A stretch of 64,000 nt of DNA from Allocoprobacillus halotolerans (GCF_024399475.1 NZ_CP101620.1:849608-913607); one strand, 5' to 3'; positions 18,899-27,644 are shown, counted from the stretch's first letter. The notes: generated by a model not told the origin, from the letters alone. Numbers and translations are program-made.

Positions 18899-19345
18899 TC
18901 ATATACTCAAATACAACTGCTTATATTCCGTATCTTGTTTACCCTGTTCTTTCACATATTCTCTGATTACTTTTTCGTTTTGATTTTTACCGACAGATGC
19001 GATAAAATATCCGTCGCTCCAGAATTGTCCTCCCCATAGTTGTTTTTTGACCTGCGGACACTCAGCAAATATTTGCCTTGCAGTTATACTTTTTATGATT
19101 TTTACCAATTTTGAAGGAGCATACTCAGGTGTACTTTGAACAAGAAAATGCACATGATCTTTGTCTGCCCCTATTTCAAGAAAATGTATATAATCATATC
19201 TCAGTTCTATCCCAAGGCAAATTTGCTTCAGATGTTCTTCAACAGAATCATCAAATACTACGCGACGATATTTTGCCGGACAGACAATGTGGTAAACAAG
19301 ATTACTCACATTATGTGATAGATGTATAAATTGACTATTTCCCAT
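18899..19345 (-). CDS. tnpA: IS200-family Y1 (HUH) transposase TnpA
   Basis: About 148 residues. The HUH metal-binding pair is HVHF in GADKDHVHFLVQ, and the nucleophile tyrosine is in FWSDGYFIASVG. The N-terminal VYHIVCPAKYRRVVF is the usual IS200 TnpA start region. The protein cuts and joins single-stranded DNA at hairpin ends. The start at 19345 (MGNSQFIHLSH) is chosen because GAGG lies about ten bases upstream; ATG 19351 and GTG 19360 are alternatives. The gene seems intact and so may be active. Confidence 0.95.
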   Translation of the reverse strand: MGNSQFIHLSHNVSNLVYHIVCPAKYRRVVFDDSVEEHLKQICLGIELRYDYIHFLEIGADKDHVHFLVQSTPEYAPSKLVKIIKSITARQIFAECPQVKKQLWGGQFWSDGYFIASVGKNQNEKVIREYVKEQGKQDTEYKQLYLSI

Positions 19346-19364
19346 TATCATCGCCCTCACTCTC

Positions 19365-19520
19365 GTATGATTGCGAAATCACTCTGTGATTTCGATAATA
19401 AATTGTTTTACACAATTTATTATATCATACTTCGTTCGGCATTACGCAGCAAGCTGCGGAAATGCCCATTGAGTTCTTCCGTATCCTTCACTCGGATACT
19501 TCAGAACTTATTATAATCAC
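19365..19520. repeat. Tandem hairpins upstream of the IS200 transposase
   Basis: Four inverted repeats follow one another: CGAAATCAC/GTGATTTCG, AATAAATTG/CAATTTATT, CGCAG/CTGCG within GCATT..AATGC, and AGTTCT..GTATCC/GGATAC..AGAACT. The left ends of IS200 elements usually have a recognition hairpin and an attenuating structure in the tnpA leader; four stems are more than these two need. Confidence 0.6.
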
Positions 19521-19613
19521 TCCCTCGATTATTCTATTATATCAAACTATGAAGTCAGTTAAAACATTATCATATATATTACTTAAGTTATAATTTAAGA
19601 TAATATTTAAAAA

Positions 19614-19651
19614 GCGTTCCAAAGGCGTTCCAGAAGCGTTCCACAGAACGC
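19614..19651. repeat. Three GCGTTCCA repeats at 11-bp spacing plus an inverted half
   Basis: GCGTTCCA occurs at 19614, 19625 and 19636, exactly one helical turn apart, followed by GAACGC (inverted) at 19646-19651. The phasing suggests cooperative binding of a protein on one face of DNA, for example an excisionase or integrase arm site near the island end. Confidence 0.6.
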
Positions 19652-19774
19652 TTTTAACAGATACTCAATATAAAATATTTTCTTAAACTGTAAAAAATTT
19701 TAATTAATTAACGTTAGTATTATCTTTTATCGATAGATTATTCAATTTATTTAATATTAAGCTCTAGTTCGTAA

Positions 19775-19793
19775 TAGTACCAAATTAGTACCA
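19775..19793. repeat. Paired AGTACC motif inside the rpsR-proximal end of the island
   Basis: TAGTACCAAATTAGTACCA, same orientation and one base different from 16125-16143. It lies 14 bases inside the rpsR-side 63-bp repeat. Confidence 0.5.
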
Positions 19794-19806
19794 GAAACCT
19801 CTCAAG

Positions 19807-19869
19807 AAACAAAAAAACCTTGATTTTATCAAGGTTTTTTAATCATTATTATTCACCAACGTATGGTAA
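19807..19869. repeat. rpsR-side copy of the 63-bp boundary repeat
   Basis: It covers the last codons of rpsR and its terminator and pairs with 15965-16027 (56 of 63 identical, no gaps, 3842 bp apart). Confidence 0.75.
19812..19841 (-). terminator. Terminator of the rpsF-ssb-rpsR operon
   Basis: AAAAAACCTTGAT-AAA-ATCAAGGTTTTTTT on the minus strand, eight bases after the rpsR stop. Confidence 0.9.
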
Positions 19870-20075
19870 TAAAGCCATTTGTCTAGCACGTTTAATTGCA
19901 ACTGCTAATTGTCTTTGATATTTAGCGCTTGTTCCAGTTACACGTCTAGGAATGATTTTTCCATTTGCAGAAACGAATCTTTTTAATAATTCAACATCTT
20001 TGTAATCGATGTAATCAATCTTGTTTTTTGTAAAATAGCAAACTTTTTTCTAGGTCTTTGTCTTTTGAATGCCAT
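19849..20075 (-). CDS. rpsR: 30S ribosomal protein S18 (one-base frameshift in the sequence)
   Basis: From ATG 20075 the frame starts [11 protein letters not shown] and then fails. Adding one A to the A6 run near 20047 gives [20 protein letters not shown] and [20 protein letters not shown], ending LLPYVGE, a normal 75-residue S18. S18 binds 16S rRNA as a heterodimer with S6, and rpsR is essential in most bacteria. A run of six A is short for efficient slippage, so a sequence error is the simplest reading. The ribosome site GGAGGA is well placed. It is the last gene of the rpsF-ssb-rpsR operon; its 3' end is the integration site of the neighbouring island. Confidence 0.92.
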
Positions 20076-20089
20076 AAACCATTTCCTCC

Positions 20090-20545
20090 TTAAAATTGAA
20101 TATCGTCTTCCATAATATCGAAAGAATCAAAAGAATTGTCAAAATCTTTTTCCAATTCTACTGTTTTCATATCATAGAAGTTATCTTGTGAAACTTGAGG
20201 TTGTTGTTGCTGTGCTCTTTCTCTTGCAGCTCTTGTTTCTAAGAACTGTACACTGTCACAAACAACTTCAACTACATATACTTTTTGACCCTGTGCATTA
20301 TCATAGCTACGTGAACGAAGTCTACCTTCTACACCAACTAATGATCCCTTTGAACAATATCTTTCTACATTTTCAGCAACTTTATTCCAAACAACACAGT
20401 TAATATAATCTGCTTGTTGTCCATCAGCTGAATTGTAATTACGATTAAGTGCTAAAGTAAAACTTGTCACTGCAGCACCACTATTTGTTCTTCTGAGTTC
20501 AGGATCTCTGGTCATTCTTCCAACTAATACAACTCGATTAATCAT
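20090..20545 (-). CDS. ssb: Single-stranded DNA-binding protein
   Basis: A 151-residue SSB with the OB fold at residues 1-105 (MINRVVLVGRMTRDPELRRT at the start, then FTLALNRNY and YINCVVWNKVAENVERY). A linker with a Gln-rich stretch follows. The acidic C-terminal tip ends MEDDIQF, close to the DDxPF tail that recruits replication and repair partners. The position between rpsF and rpsR is the classic Firmicute arrangement. Confidence 0.97.
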   Translation of the reverse strand: MINRVVLVGRMTRDPELRRTNSGAAVTSFTLALNRNYNSADGQQADYINCVVWNKVAENVERYCSKGSLVGVEGRLRSRSYDNAQGQKVYVVEVVCDSVQFLETRAARERAQQQQPQVSQDNFYDMKTVELEKDFDNSFDSFDIMEDDIQF

Positions 20546-20559
20546 CAGAATTCACCTTC

Positions 20560-20847
20560 TTATTTAGATCTTCTAAGAGTCATGTGACGGATAACGTTTG
20601 CGTTAATACGTGAAATACGTTCAAATTCAGAGATGTTTGCAGGAGTAGTTGTTGTATCTACGACAACATAATATCCTTTTTTGTAATCTTGAATTTCATA
20701 AGCAAAATCACGTAATCCCCATTCGTTGACATTATCTACTGTTCCTTCACCATTTGTTAAAATGCTTTTGAAGTTTTCGATTAATGCGTTTCTTGCTTCT
20801 TCTTCAACATCAGGTTTTACAATAAACATGATTTCGTATTTATTCAT
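20560..20847 (-). CDS. rpsF: 30S ribosomal protein S6
   Basis: A 95-residue S6 of normal length: MNKYEIMFIVKPDVEEEARN at the start, then WGLRDFAYEIQDYKKGYYVV, and ISRINANVIRHMTLRR near the end. S6 pairs with S18 on the small subunit platform. It is the first gene of the operon and has the ribosome site AGGAGGAGG. The 70-base leader contains the hairpin GTCTATAT/ATATAGAC upstream of the ribosome site. Firmicute rpsF leaders often bind the S6:S18 pair for feedback, but I could not confirm the conserved motif here. Confidence 0.97.
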   Translation of the reverse strand: MNKYEIMFIVKPDVEEEARNALIENFKSILTNGEGTVDNVNEWGLRDFAYEIQDYKKGYYVVVDTTTTPANISEFERISRINANVIRHMTLRRSK

Positions 20848-20923
20848 CTTTTTACCTCCTCCTATGGTCTAATGGTCTATATTTTTCATATAGACAGGCA
20901 GTAAATATATTACATGCTCAGGT

Positions 20924-20952
20924 AGTGTACCACATATCCCTATTTTTGTCAA
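20924..20952 (-). promoter_or_regulatory. rpsF operon promoter
   Basis: TTGACA (20947-20952) and TACACT (20924-20929) with a 17-base spacer on the minus strand. The IS4-type element begins 11 bases upstream of the -35 box, so the promoter is untouched. Confidence 0.75.
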
Positions 20953-20962
20953 TCTTATAAGG

Positions 20963-22542
20963 TTTGACTTTCGGTTTTTTGCATTCTTTTTTGAAGGGTA
21001 TGTCTTGTTGTTTATTGTCATAACCCTTGTTTTCTTATCTATATCATCTTTTTTGTTTTTGTTCTCTTTTTATTGTAGCTGAAAAAGTGTCATTTTCATG
21101 ACCTTTTTTATTATTTACTATATGTTCATTTTATAGTTTCAGTTGCAGCTGCCTGTATTCCTGCTTCTCTCTTATATTTTGAAACTCCTTGATTCCCTTT
21201 TGTGCATATTTTAATATTTCCTGTATCCCTTTACTGATCTGATAGCACCAGTAATATCTCTTTCCTTTAAGCGATTTGCTTCTCTCTATCATCTTTATGA
21301 CCAGTAATTTCTTGTCTACTTTCTCTGCCAACAGTGTTATATGCCCTATATGCATCATCAATATCGTATTCAATACATTTATTGATTTCATCGTCCTTAC
21401 TCTTATATTTTCAAAACCATACTGATTCTTTTTGAATCTGAATTTCTCCTCGATTCGCCACCTTGACATATATGCCCTCACTATCTTATGCACATCTCTT
21501 TTATTCCTGATCTCTCTATTCGTTAAAAGCATCATCGGTTTTTCTTCACTTAATCCATACACAATGACTAGATTTAATATCCTTCCCTTTTGTGATGGCA
21601 GTTCCACTCTCGTATGTGATACATAGACTTCACTGTCTTCCTTAGAAAAATACATGTTCATCTTAATCTTGCCTTTTCTTCTTTTGGCGATTTCTCCTAC
21701 TTTCTTTGGCTTCCCTTTAAACAATAATGTTCTATTTTCTTTGAGTCTGATGATGAAATCATCTGCATTATGATTTTCATCTATGAAGTAATCATAAAAT
21801 ACATTGGCATCATATCCTCTGTCACATACAAATGTACATCTTTCAGGAATGAGAGATTTGACATATTTTATGCTCTTTATTGTTTCATCGTTCATTGACT
21901 TGAATCCTTCACTTTCAGTTGAATAGATATGGCTATACAAAGATATTGGATGATGTTGATCCTGTGTGAGGGCAGTTGCCTCACATACATGGTATCCAGG
22001 ATAAATGTCATCCTTAAGTGAGGAAGCATCCCTGACCATACAAAGATCTTCAAATTTTCTTCCATATTTTTTGATGATTTCACTGTTATCAAGTAAAATG
22101 ATCCTGTCTTCGCTAAGATGCTTGATAACCATATCATTATAATTGGATTTCATTTGGTTCATTGCTTCATCATCAAATTGAGCCAAATGATTGGATAATC
22201 TGTCAATTGTATAATTGAGCTTGATATTTTCATCAAGAGCTCTGGCAATATCGCTAAGTAGAACACTTTGACTTCTTGCAAGACCAAACATCATGTCCAT
22301 GACAAACTTGGCAGCAGGTTTATCAAGACTGTCTGATAATTTATTAGAAAAATTGACAATTTCTCTTTTCGTTTCATATAGATCTGTGGTAAAATAACTC
22401 ATGGAAAATCCCTCCTAAATTTTGTTTATTGAGATAAAATTATTATAACATTTTAGAGGCTGATTTTCCTTATAAATAAAGCAAAACAGGCAATTTGTGA
22501 ATAACTTTTTACCTGTTTTTTATTTTTTTACCGAAACTCAAA
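20963..22542 (-). mobile_element. IS4-type insertion sequence, copy 1, 1580 bp
   Basis: Ends TTTGACTTTCGG and CCGAAACTCAAA are imperfect inverted repeats. The 7-bp direct repeat TATAAGG lies on both sides (20956-20962 and 22543-22549). The second copy at 38302-39881 has the same length and only a handful of base changes. Internal hairpins lie on both sides of the transposase gene (for example near 21081-21110 and 22482-22525) and would stop read-through. Confidence 0.92.
21131..22402 (-). CDS. IS4-type DDE transposase
   Basis: A 423-residue transposase, intact. Catalytic landmarks are an Asp in DRIILLDNSEIIKKYG, an Asp in CTFVCDRGYDANVF, and the Glu in SRWRIEEKFRFKKNQYG, the last resembling the YREK-type signature of the IS4 group. 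The 7-bp target duplication is compatible with some IS4 subgroups. The subgroup is not assigned. It differs from the copy at 38470-39741 by Lys against Arg in EGF(K/R)SMNDE. Confidence 0.9.
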   Translation of the reverse strand: MSYFTTDLYETKREIVNFSNKLSDSLDKPAAKFVMDMMFGLARSQSVLLSDIARALDENIKLNYTIDRLSNHLAQFDDEAMNQMKSNYNDMVIKHLSEDRIILLDNSEIIKKYGRKFEDLCMVRDASSLKDDIYPGYHVCEATALTQDQHHPISLYSHIYSTESEGFKSMNDETIKSIKYVKSLIPERCTFVCDRGYDANVFYDYFIDENHNADDFIIRLKENRTLLFKGKPKKVGEIAKRRKGKIKMNMYFSKEDSEVYVSHTRVELPSQKGRILNLVIVYGLSEEKPMMLLTNREIRNKRDVHKIVRAYMSRWRIEEKFRFKKNQYGFENIRVRTMKSINVLNTILMMHIGHITLLAEKVDKKLLVIKMIERSKSLKGKRYYWCYQISKGIQEILKYAQKGIKEFQNIREKQEYRQLQLKL

Positions 22543-22705
22543 TATAAGGCATTTAACCCACTTAAAATCAGCTTTTTTTAATCATTTATTTTGTATGCCT
22601 TCGTTTTCAAAGATGTTATAATATCCATATCATTTATAAAATCTTAAGCAAATATTTATACATTTTTGAATCAGGCATGGCATAATGTGAATACGAGGTG
22701 AGAAT

Positions 22706-23311
22706 ATGACAAAAAGAAAACAAATTAAGAAAAAACCACTTCTTTTCATAACTTTACTTGTGCTGATTATAGGACTAGGAACTTATTTCATTTCTCAACA
22801 GCATCATAATGATGTTGAAGAATATCAAGTTGATGGCTTATCTATCCAACATCAATTTCTAACTCCAAATCCTTATTCAAGAAGTGGAAAATCATTACGC
22901 AGAGTTAATGCTATCGTCATTCATTATACTGCTAATCCTGGCTCAACTGCTAAAAATAATCGTGATTATTTTGAAAACCTAAAACACACACATACAACTT
23001 CAGCATCAAGTCATTTTATTATTGATTTAAAAGGTGAAGTCATTCAATGCATTCCACTCAACGAAGTTGCTTATGCTTCAAATCATCGTAATAATGATAC
23101 GATATCTATTGAGTGCTGCCATCCTGATGAAAGTGGTCAGTTTAATGAAAAGACTTATCAATCTTTACAAATATTAGTTCGTTCTTTAATGAATACCTAT
23201 CACTTACAATCCCAAGATGTCATTAGACACTATGATATCACAGGTAAGATTTGCCCTAAATATTTTGTAGATTACGAAGATAAATGGCAAGAGTTTTTAG
23301 ATTCACTATAA
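22706..23311 (+). CDS. Membrane-anchored N-acetylmuramoyl-L-alanine amidase (Amidase_2)
   Basis: A 201-residue protein. An N-terminal signal-anchor helix (about residues 13-30, LLFITLLVLIIGLGTYFI) is followed by an Amidase_2/PGRP-like zinc domain. Zinc ligands are visible: His in AIVIHYTAN, and the later His in DVIRHYDITGKICPKYF. The SSHFIIDLKGEVIQCIPL region forms the core. It cleaves the bond between muramic acid and the stem peptide, so it acts outside the membrane in cell-wall turnover or growth. GAGGTGAGAAT precedes the ATG. It is followed 15 bases later by a MmcQ/YjbR-like gene, probably co-transcribed. Confidence 0.9.
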   Translation: MTKRKQIKKKPLLFITLLVLIIGLGTYFISQQHHNDVEEYQVDGLSIQHQFLTPNPYSRSGKSLRRVNAIVIHYTANPGSTAKNNRDYFENLKHTHTTSASSHFIIDLKGEVIQCIPLNEVAYASNHRNNDTISIECCHPDESGQFNEKTYQSLQILVRSLMNTYHLQSQDVIRHYDITGKICPKYFVDYEDKWQEFLDSL

Positions 23312-23326
23312 AAAGGAGGCACTTAT

Positions 23327-24349
23327 ATGTGGAATGAAGTAGATATCTTTCAAAAAAGAAAAATTAATTTTAATCAATTAATTCCTTATGGTTTTATTAA
23401 AAAAGAAAATCAATATATCTATACTCAAAATCTATTAAACAATACATTTCAAGTTATTATTACAATTGATAGTCACAGCAATATTCATTCCCAAGTTATT
23501 GATTTAGCTTTTCATGAAGAATATACGAATTTTCGTATCAAACAACAAGCTGGAGATTTTGTCACACAAGTGAGAGAAGAACTTCTAGCTATTTTCAATG
23601 ATATAAAAGAACAATGTACAACCCCTCAAGATTTCATATTTCCTCAAACAAATAGAATAAGCCAATACATAAATAATCAATATCATGTATCTCCCCAGTT
23701 CCCATGGGAAAACGACTTTGAATCAGGAATCTTCAGACATCCTGACAATCAAAAATGGTTCGCTTTAATTATGAATATCAATAAAAAGAAATTAAATGGT
23801 GAAGATAAAAACATAGAAGTCATTAATCTTAAATTAAATCAAGAAGACATTTCCCATCTCATTCAACAAAATGGTTTCTATCCTGCTTACCACATGAATA
23901 AAAAACATTGGATAACCATTTCTCTAGATGACACTCTTTTAGATCAAGATATTATCTCATGCATTGACAAAAGTTATCAACTCACTCATCCTGTCCATGA
24001 CTGGATTATTCCGGCCAATCCACAATATTATGATATGTTTCACTGTTTCGACCATGATGATACAATGCTTTGGAAACAGTCTACACATTTGTATGTTGGT
24101 GATGTTGTTTATCTCTATATAACAAAACCCTATGCTTATATTTTATACCAATGCCAAGTCCTTGAAATCGATATTCCCTATAACTATCATGATTCGCATC
24201 TTCAAATCAATCGCATAATGAAAATCAAACGATTAAAAACTTATCAACCTGATGAATATTCATTAGAAATACTCAAAAGATACGGTATTAAGACATTACG
24301 TGGTCCTAGAAGATTGACACCTGCCCTCAAAAATGCCTTACATCAATAA
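23327..24349 (+). CDS. MmcQ/YjbR-family protein with extra C-terminal domain
   Basis: A 340-residue cytoplasmic protein. The middle (about residues 120-215) matches the MmcQ/YjbR fold: WENDFESGIFRHPDNQKWFA, then NIEVINLKLN, GFYPAYHMNKKHWITISLDD. The N-terminal third looks like a second, diverged copy. The C-terminal part (about 225-340: DWIIPANPQYYDMFHCF, VGDVVYLYITKPYAYILYQC) looks like an EVE/PUA-type domain. YjbR proteins have a DNA-binding-like fold, but their function is not settled. Ribosome site AAAGGAGG. Confidence 0.7.
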   Translation: MWNEVDIFQKRKINFNQLIPYGFIKKENQYIYTQNLLNNTFQVIITIDSHSNIHSQVIDLAFHEEYTNFRIKQQAGDFVTQVREELLAIFNDIKEQCTTPQDFIFPQTNRISQYINNQYHVSPQFPWENDFESGIFRHPDNQKWFALIMNINKKKLNGEDKNIEVINLKLNQEDISHLIQQNGFYPAYHMNKKHWITISLDDTLLDQDIISCIDKSYQLTHPVHDWIIPANPQYYDMFHCFDHDDTMLWKQSTHLYVGDVVYLYITKPYAYILYQCQVLEIDIPYNYHDSHLQINRIMKIKRLKTYQPDEYSLEILKRYGIKTLRGPRRLTPALKNALHQ

Positions 24350-24382
24350 AAAGAACTTTCTTCAACAAGAGAGTTCTTTTCT
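24348..24382. terminator. Bidirectional terminator between convergent genes
   Basis: AAAAGAACT-TTC..GAG-AGTTCTTTT with A and T runs on both sides. Confidence 0.8.
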
Positions 24383-25507
24383 TTAAGGATGCTGTTTTAA
24401 TAATTCATTTAATTCTATTTGCCCTGCTTCTTCAAATATTGAATCATAATGAAATAAGCTAAAACCTTTATATCCCTGTTCATATAAAATTTGAACCTGC
24501 AAAGCTAAATTGTCTTGGCTTTCCTGCCATCCAAAATCATTTTCATCGCCCACACCAGCACGATAAAGTGCTAAACCAGCATATAACATAACGCTTGGTT
24601 GTCTTGATATTTTTGCAAACTGTCGACAACGATCACTAAACATGGTATCTTGATTTTCACCATAACAATCACTCCAATAAAGCTGAGGCATTAAATAATC
24701 TATATAGCCTTCTTCCCCTAACCATGTATCAATATCAGCTCCATCACTTAAACAATTTTCATAATTACCTTGTGGACTGATTCCAAATACAACATCTTTA
24801 TTAACGGCTTTAATACTTTGATAGACATCTTGTATTAACATATTGACATAATCTAAACGTTCATCTTGAGAAGTTCCTTCATGTGTTCCTGATACATAAA
24901 AATAATCATCAAAATGAATCCCGTCAACATCATAATTTTCCACAATTTCTTCTACTCCATCAACAATATAATCTCTGACTGATTGACTGGCAGGATTGAG
25001 AATATATTGATAAGTCGCATATCCAATCGTAAGATTTGCATCTTCTAACCATTTATGATGAGGTGAATCATTTAAAAACTGTTCAAAACTTTCACGATTG
25101 AGTGAAATACGATAAGGATTTACCCATGCTTCAATATTCATCCCATTTTCATGGGCAATATCCACCATCACTTCTAATGGATCAAATGTTAAAGTGTTTT
25201 GATGCGTTATGATTTTTGATAATGGAAAAAGTTTAGAATCATACAAAGCATCACTAAATGCTCGTACTTGAACAATAATAGTATTGATTTTATATTCTTT
25301 TATATTGTCTATAGCTTGTGAAAAATCTTCAGAAAAACTTTCTTTAGATTCATATGAAAACTTTTCTAAATTACCATATGAAAACCAGACTGCTCTTTTA
25401 TCAAAAGATGATAATGAACACGGTGGATGGGGTAATAAAAAATAAATTAACACACATATACTTAATAAAATAACAATAACTAACAAACTATGCTTTTTCT
25501 TTTTCAA
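24383..25507 (-). CDS. Family-10-like glycosyl hydrolase (GHL10/DUF187), membrane-anchored
   Basis: A 374-residue exported protein. The N-terminal hydrophobic segment (LLVIVILLSICVLIYFLLP) is followed by a barrel with the GHL10 marks RAVWFSYG at the start, NTIIVQVRAFSDALYDS, GMNIEAWVNPYRIS, and GIHFDDYFYV, where acidic residues probably act in catalysis. Characterised relatives are poorly known and the substrate is not certain; cell-wall or extracellular polysaccharide is likely. ispD lies 31 bases upstream on the same strand. Confidence 0.85.
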   Translation of the reverse strand: MKKKKHSLLVIVILLSICVLIYFLLPHPPCSLSSFDKRAVWFSYGNLEKFSYESKESFSEDFSQAIDNIKEYKINTIIVQVRAFSDALYDSKLFPLSKIITHQNTLTFDPLEVMVDIAHENGMNIEAWVNPYRISLNRESFEQFLNDSPHHKWLEDANLTIGYATYQYILNPASQSVRDYIVDGVEEIVENYDVDGIHFDDYFYVSGTHEGTSQDERLDYVNMLIQDVYQSIKAVNKDVVFGISPQGNYENCLSDGADIDTWLGEEGYIDYLMPQLYWSDCYGENQDTMFSDRCRQFAKISRQPSVMLYAGLALYRAGVGDENDFGWQESQDNLALQVQILYEQGYKGFSLFHYDSIFEEAGQIELNELLKQHP

Positions 25508-25538
25508 AAAACCACCCCATTGATTATATTCATAAACA

Positions 25539-26180
25539 TTATTTTAAGTCCTCAACAGTGGTAATTTTTTTATTTTCATAATCCCCCATGACAGCATACA
25601 CATCTTCTTGTGTAAAATGTTCAACCATTTGCGCATCATCTGTTGCTTGATAGCCTGATTGGATGGCTTGGGTATATGCCTCTAAAATTAACTTTGTAGA
25701 AAAAGCCTGTGGTGTTTGTGCTTGCATCAATTCATCTCTTTTTAATGTTTCTACAACTTTTCCATCGACTACTCTTTTAATTGTATCTTTGCATGGAACC
25801 ATTAATAAACAAGCTTGATGTTCTTGTAAAGCCAATAATAAAGCATCAATATGTTGTTGTTTTAAATAAGGTCTAGCACCATCATGAATCAAAACATAAG
25901 AACTTTGTACATGTTGTAAACCATGAAAAACACTATCTTGCCTTTCTTTTCCACCAACAACAAATTGAATACGTTCATCATCTAACAACTGCTGAAAAGT
26001 TTCTTTTTCATCTTCTCTTGTCACAACGATAATCTGTTGACAACGTGGATCTTGCATAAAAGTGTGTAAAGTCATTTCATAAACAGTCTGTCCCTGAAAC
26101 TTATATAACATTTTATTATAATTTAAGCCTGTTCTTTTTCCTTGACCAGCACATAAAATTATGACACTATACATTTTCAT
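25539..26180 (-). CDS. ispD: 2-C-methyl-D-erythritol 4-phosphate cytidylyltransferase
   Basis: A 213-residue IspD-family nucleotidyltransferase. It shows the CTP-binding start VIILCAGQGKRTG, a Lys in NKMLYKFQG, GGKERQDSVFHGL, the metal-site VLIHDGARPYLK, QAQTPQAFS and the late TDDAQMVEH. It joins CTP to methylerythritol phosphate in the non-mevalonate isoprenoid route. A TarI-type ribitol cytidylyltransferase has a similar sequence and cannot be fully excluded, as no other isoprenoid gene is next to it. Confidence 0.85.
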   Translation of the reverse strand: MKMYSVIILCAGQGKRTGLNYNKMLYKFQGQTVYEMTLHTFMQDPRCQQIIVVTREDEKETFQQLLDDERIQFVVGGKERQDSVFHGLQHVQSSYVLIHDGARPYLKQQHIDALLLALQEHQACLLMVPCKDTIKRVVDGKVVETLKRDELMQAQTPQAFSTKLILEAYTQAIQSGYQATDDAQMVEHFTQEDVYAVMGDYENKKITTVEDLK

Positions 26181-26407
26181 TCCTCTTTTCTTTCCATCTT
26201 GCTTTTATCATATCATATTCGTTTTTATTTGACAAAAACTCATATTTAAAATAACTTTTAATTCTTTACAAACATCTGCATTCCATGGTTTGATTGTTCT
26301 GATGCTTATTGATTAGAAAACTGTCACTATTCTACAGCTTGACGGATTGTTTTTGTATCTTTAATTGTTAAAGTGTTTGTTTAATACTTTATAAAATACA
26401 CTTCCTT

Positions 26408-27508
26408 TTAACAAAGTAACGCTACAGCAGTCAAAATAATTAAATATATGATATTGGATTTTGTAAAAGACAGAAAATATTGAGATTTATAATTTAGATA
26501 AATACGTGCTATATATTTATACGAAATCAATGAAGCCATAGATGCAATCAGTGTGCCTAAACCACCTATATTCACACCAATAAGTAAATCATGTATATTT
26601 TGTGTAAATCCTGATAATAAAATCGTTGTGGGAACATTAGAAAAAACTTGTGAACAGATAACACTGATTATTATTTCATAACCATTAACAATATGATTTA
26701 AAAACTAAGCAACAACATCTATATTCTTTAAATTCCCTATAAAAATAAAGAAACCTATAAATGTCAACAATAATAAATAATCGACTTTAAGAATTGTTTT
26801 ATAATCCATTAACCCACAGACAATACAAATCACTGGTAATAAATAAAAAATACTAAAAAGATGTAAAACACTTAATAAACATAAAACAAATAATAATAAA
26901 TATATCCATAAATAAGTCATATTTGTATCTTGTTTTTGATAAATCTTAGGGGATTCTATCACTTTATTACGATTGAAAAAGATATGTATTATCAACAATA
27001 GAAAAGATAAACAAACATAAGGTAATATGGTTATTAAAAAATCACCTAGTGACATATGAAAGTATGTATATAAAAATAAATTTTGTGGATTGCCTATTGG
27101 TGTACACATACTTTTTTGCAGCCAAAGTCTGCAATACAACAATATGTATAACTCTTTCTTCCTTATTCAATATCTTTAAAACAACAATCATTAAAGGTAC
27201 AAAAGTAATTAATGCTACATCATTAGCAATAAACATACTGAAAAAGAAACATAGACTTGTTAAAAGTATATCTAACTGTTGAGTTGTTTTGATTTTCTTG
27301 AGAAAAAAGATAGCTACTTGTTCAAACAGTTTAATATTTTGTAAACCATTAACTATAACCATTAACAAAATAATAAAGCCAGTGTTGTATAATCTATATA
27401 TCCCAAATAAGATAAAGATGGTTTCACAAAGAAACAAGATAAGATTGCTAAAATCCAAGCAATCAGTAAAACCGTATCTTTTTTTATAATTCCCCATATT
27501 CTTTTCAT
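26408..27508 (-). pseudogene. SLC13/ArsB-type permease, broken in at least three places
   Basis: From ATG 27508 the protein starts MKRIWGIIKKDTVLLIAW. A missing base near 27365 joins LALLF to LMVIVNGLQNIKLFEQ. An extra A near 27110 separates LAAK from SMCTPIGNPQNLFLY, the anion-permease signature. TAG at 26705-26707 stops the frame where the next codons read FLNHIVNGYEIIISVIC and end at 26408. Restored, it is a 366-residue, roughly ten-helix carrier of the SLC13/CitM/ArsB superfamily. The stop codon is a substitution, so this is probably a real pseudogene rather than only a sequencing problem. Confidence 0.8.
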
Positions 27509-27644
27509 ATATCTCACCTCATAGACTCCTATTTTAACATAAATTTTATAGGTATCAATCTCTTTTCTATTTTAAAATTGATATGTCATAAAAATATCAT
27601 TTCTTGATATTCGTACAACTGATAGTTGCACTCATAAATGAAAA

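Larger units (their letters stand above)
18843..19540 (-). mobile_element. IS200/IS605-type element (TnpA only)
   Basis: It contains one Y1 transposase gene. The right end carries the hairpin CCCGGGTC-TT-GACCCGGG followed by AGCTTCAT, in the style of IS200 right-end hairpins. The 5' side has several strong hairpins before the gene (19365-19520). No tnpB is present. Outer limits are approximate; the right end abuts the group II intron at 18842/18843. Confidence 0.75.

Noticed and set aside
20848-20920. S6:S18-binding rpsF leader RNA
   Set aside because: A hairpin exists but I could not identify the conserved CCG-bulge arrangement, so it is only mentioned, not called.
27042-27497. A 151-residue membrane-like frame starting MGNYKKRYG
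   Set aside because: Its first 50 residues are out of frame with the true permease start MKRIWGIIKK at 27508; it is a piece of the broken SLC13-type gene.
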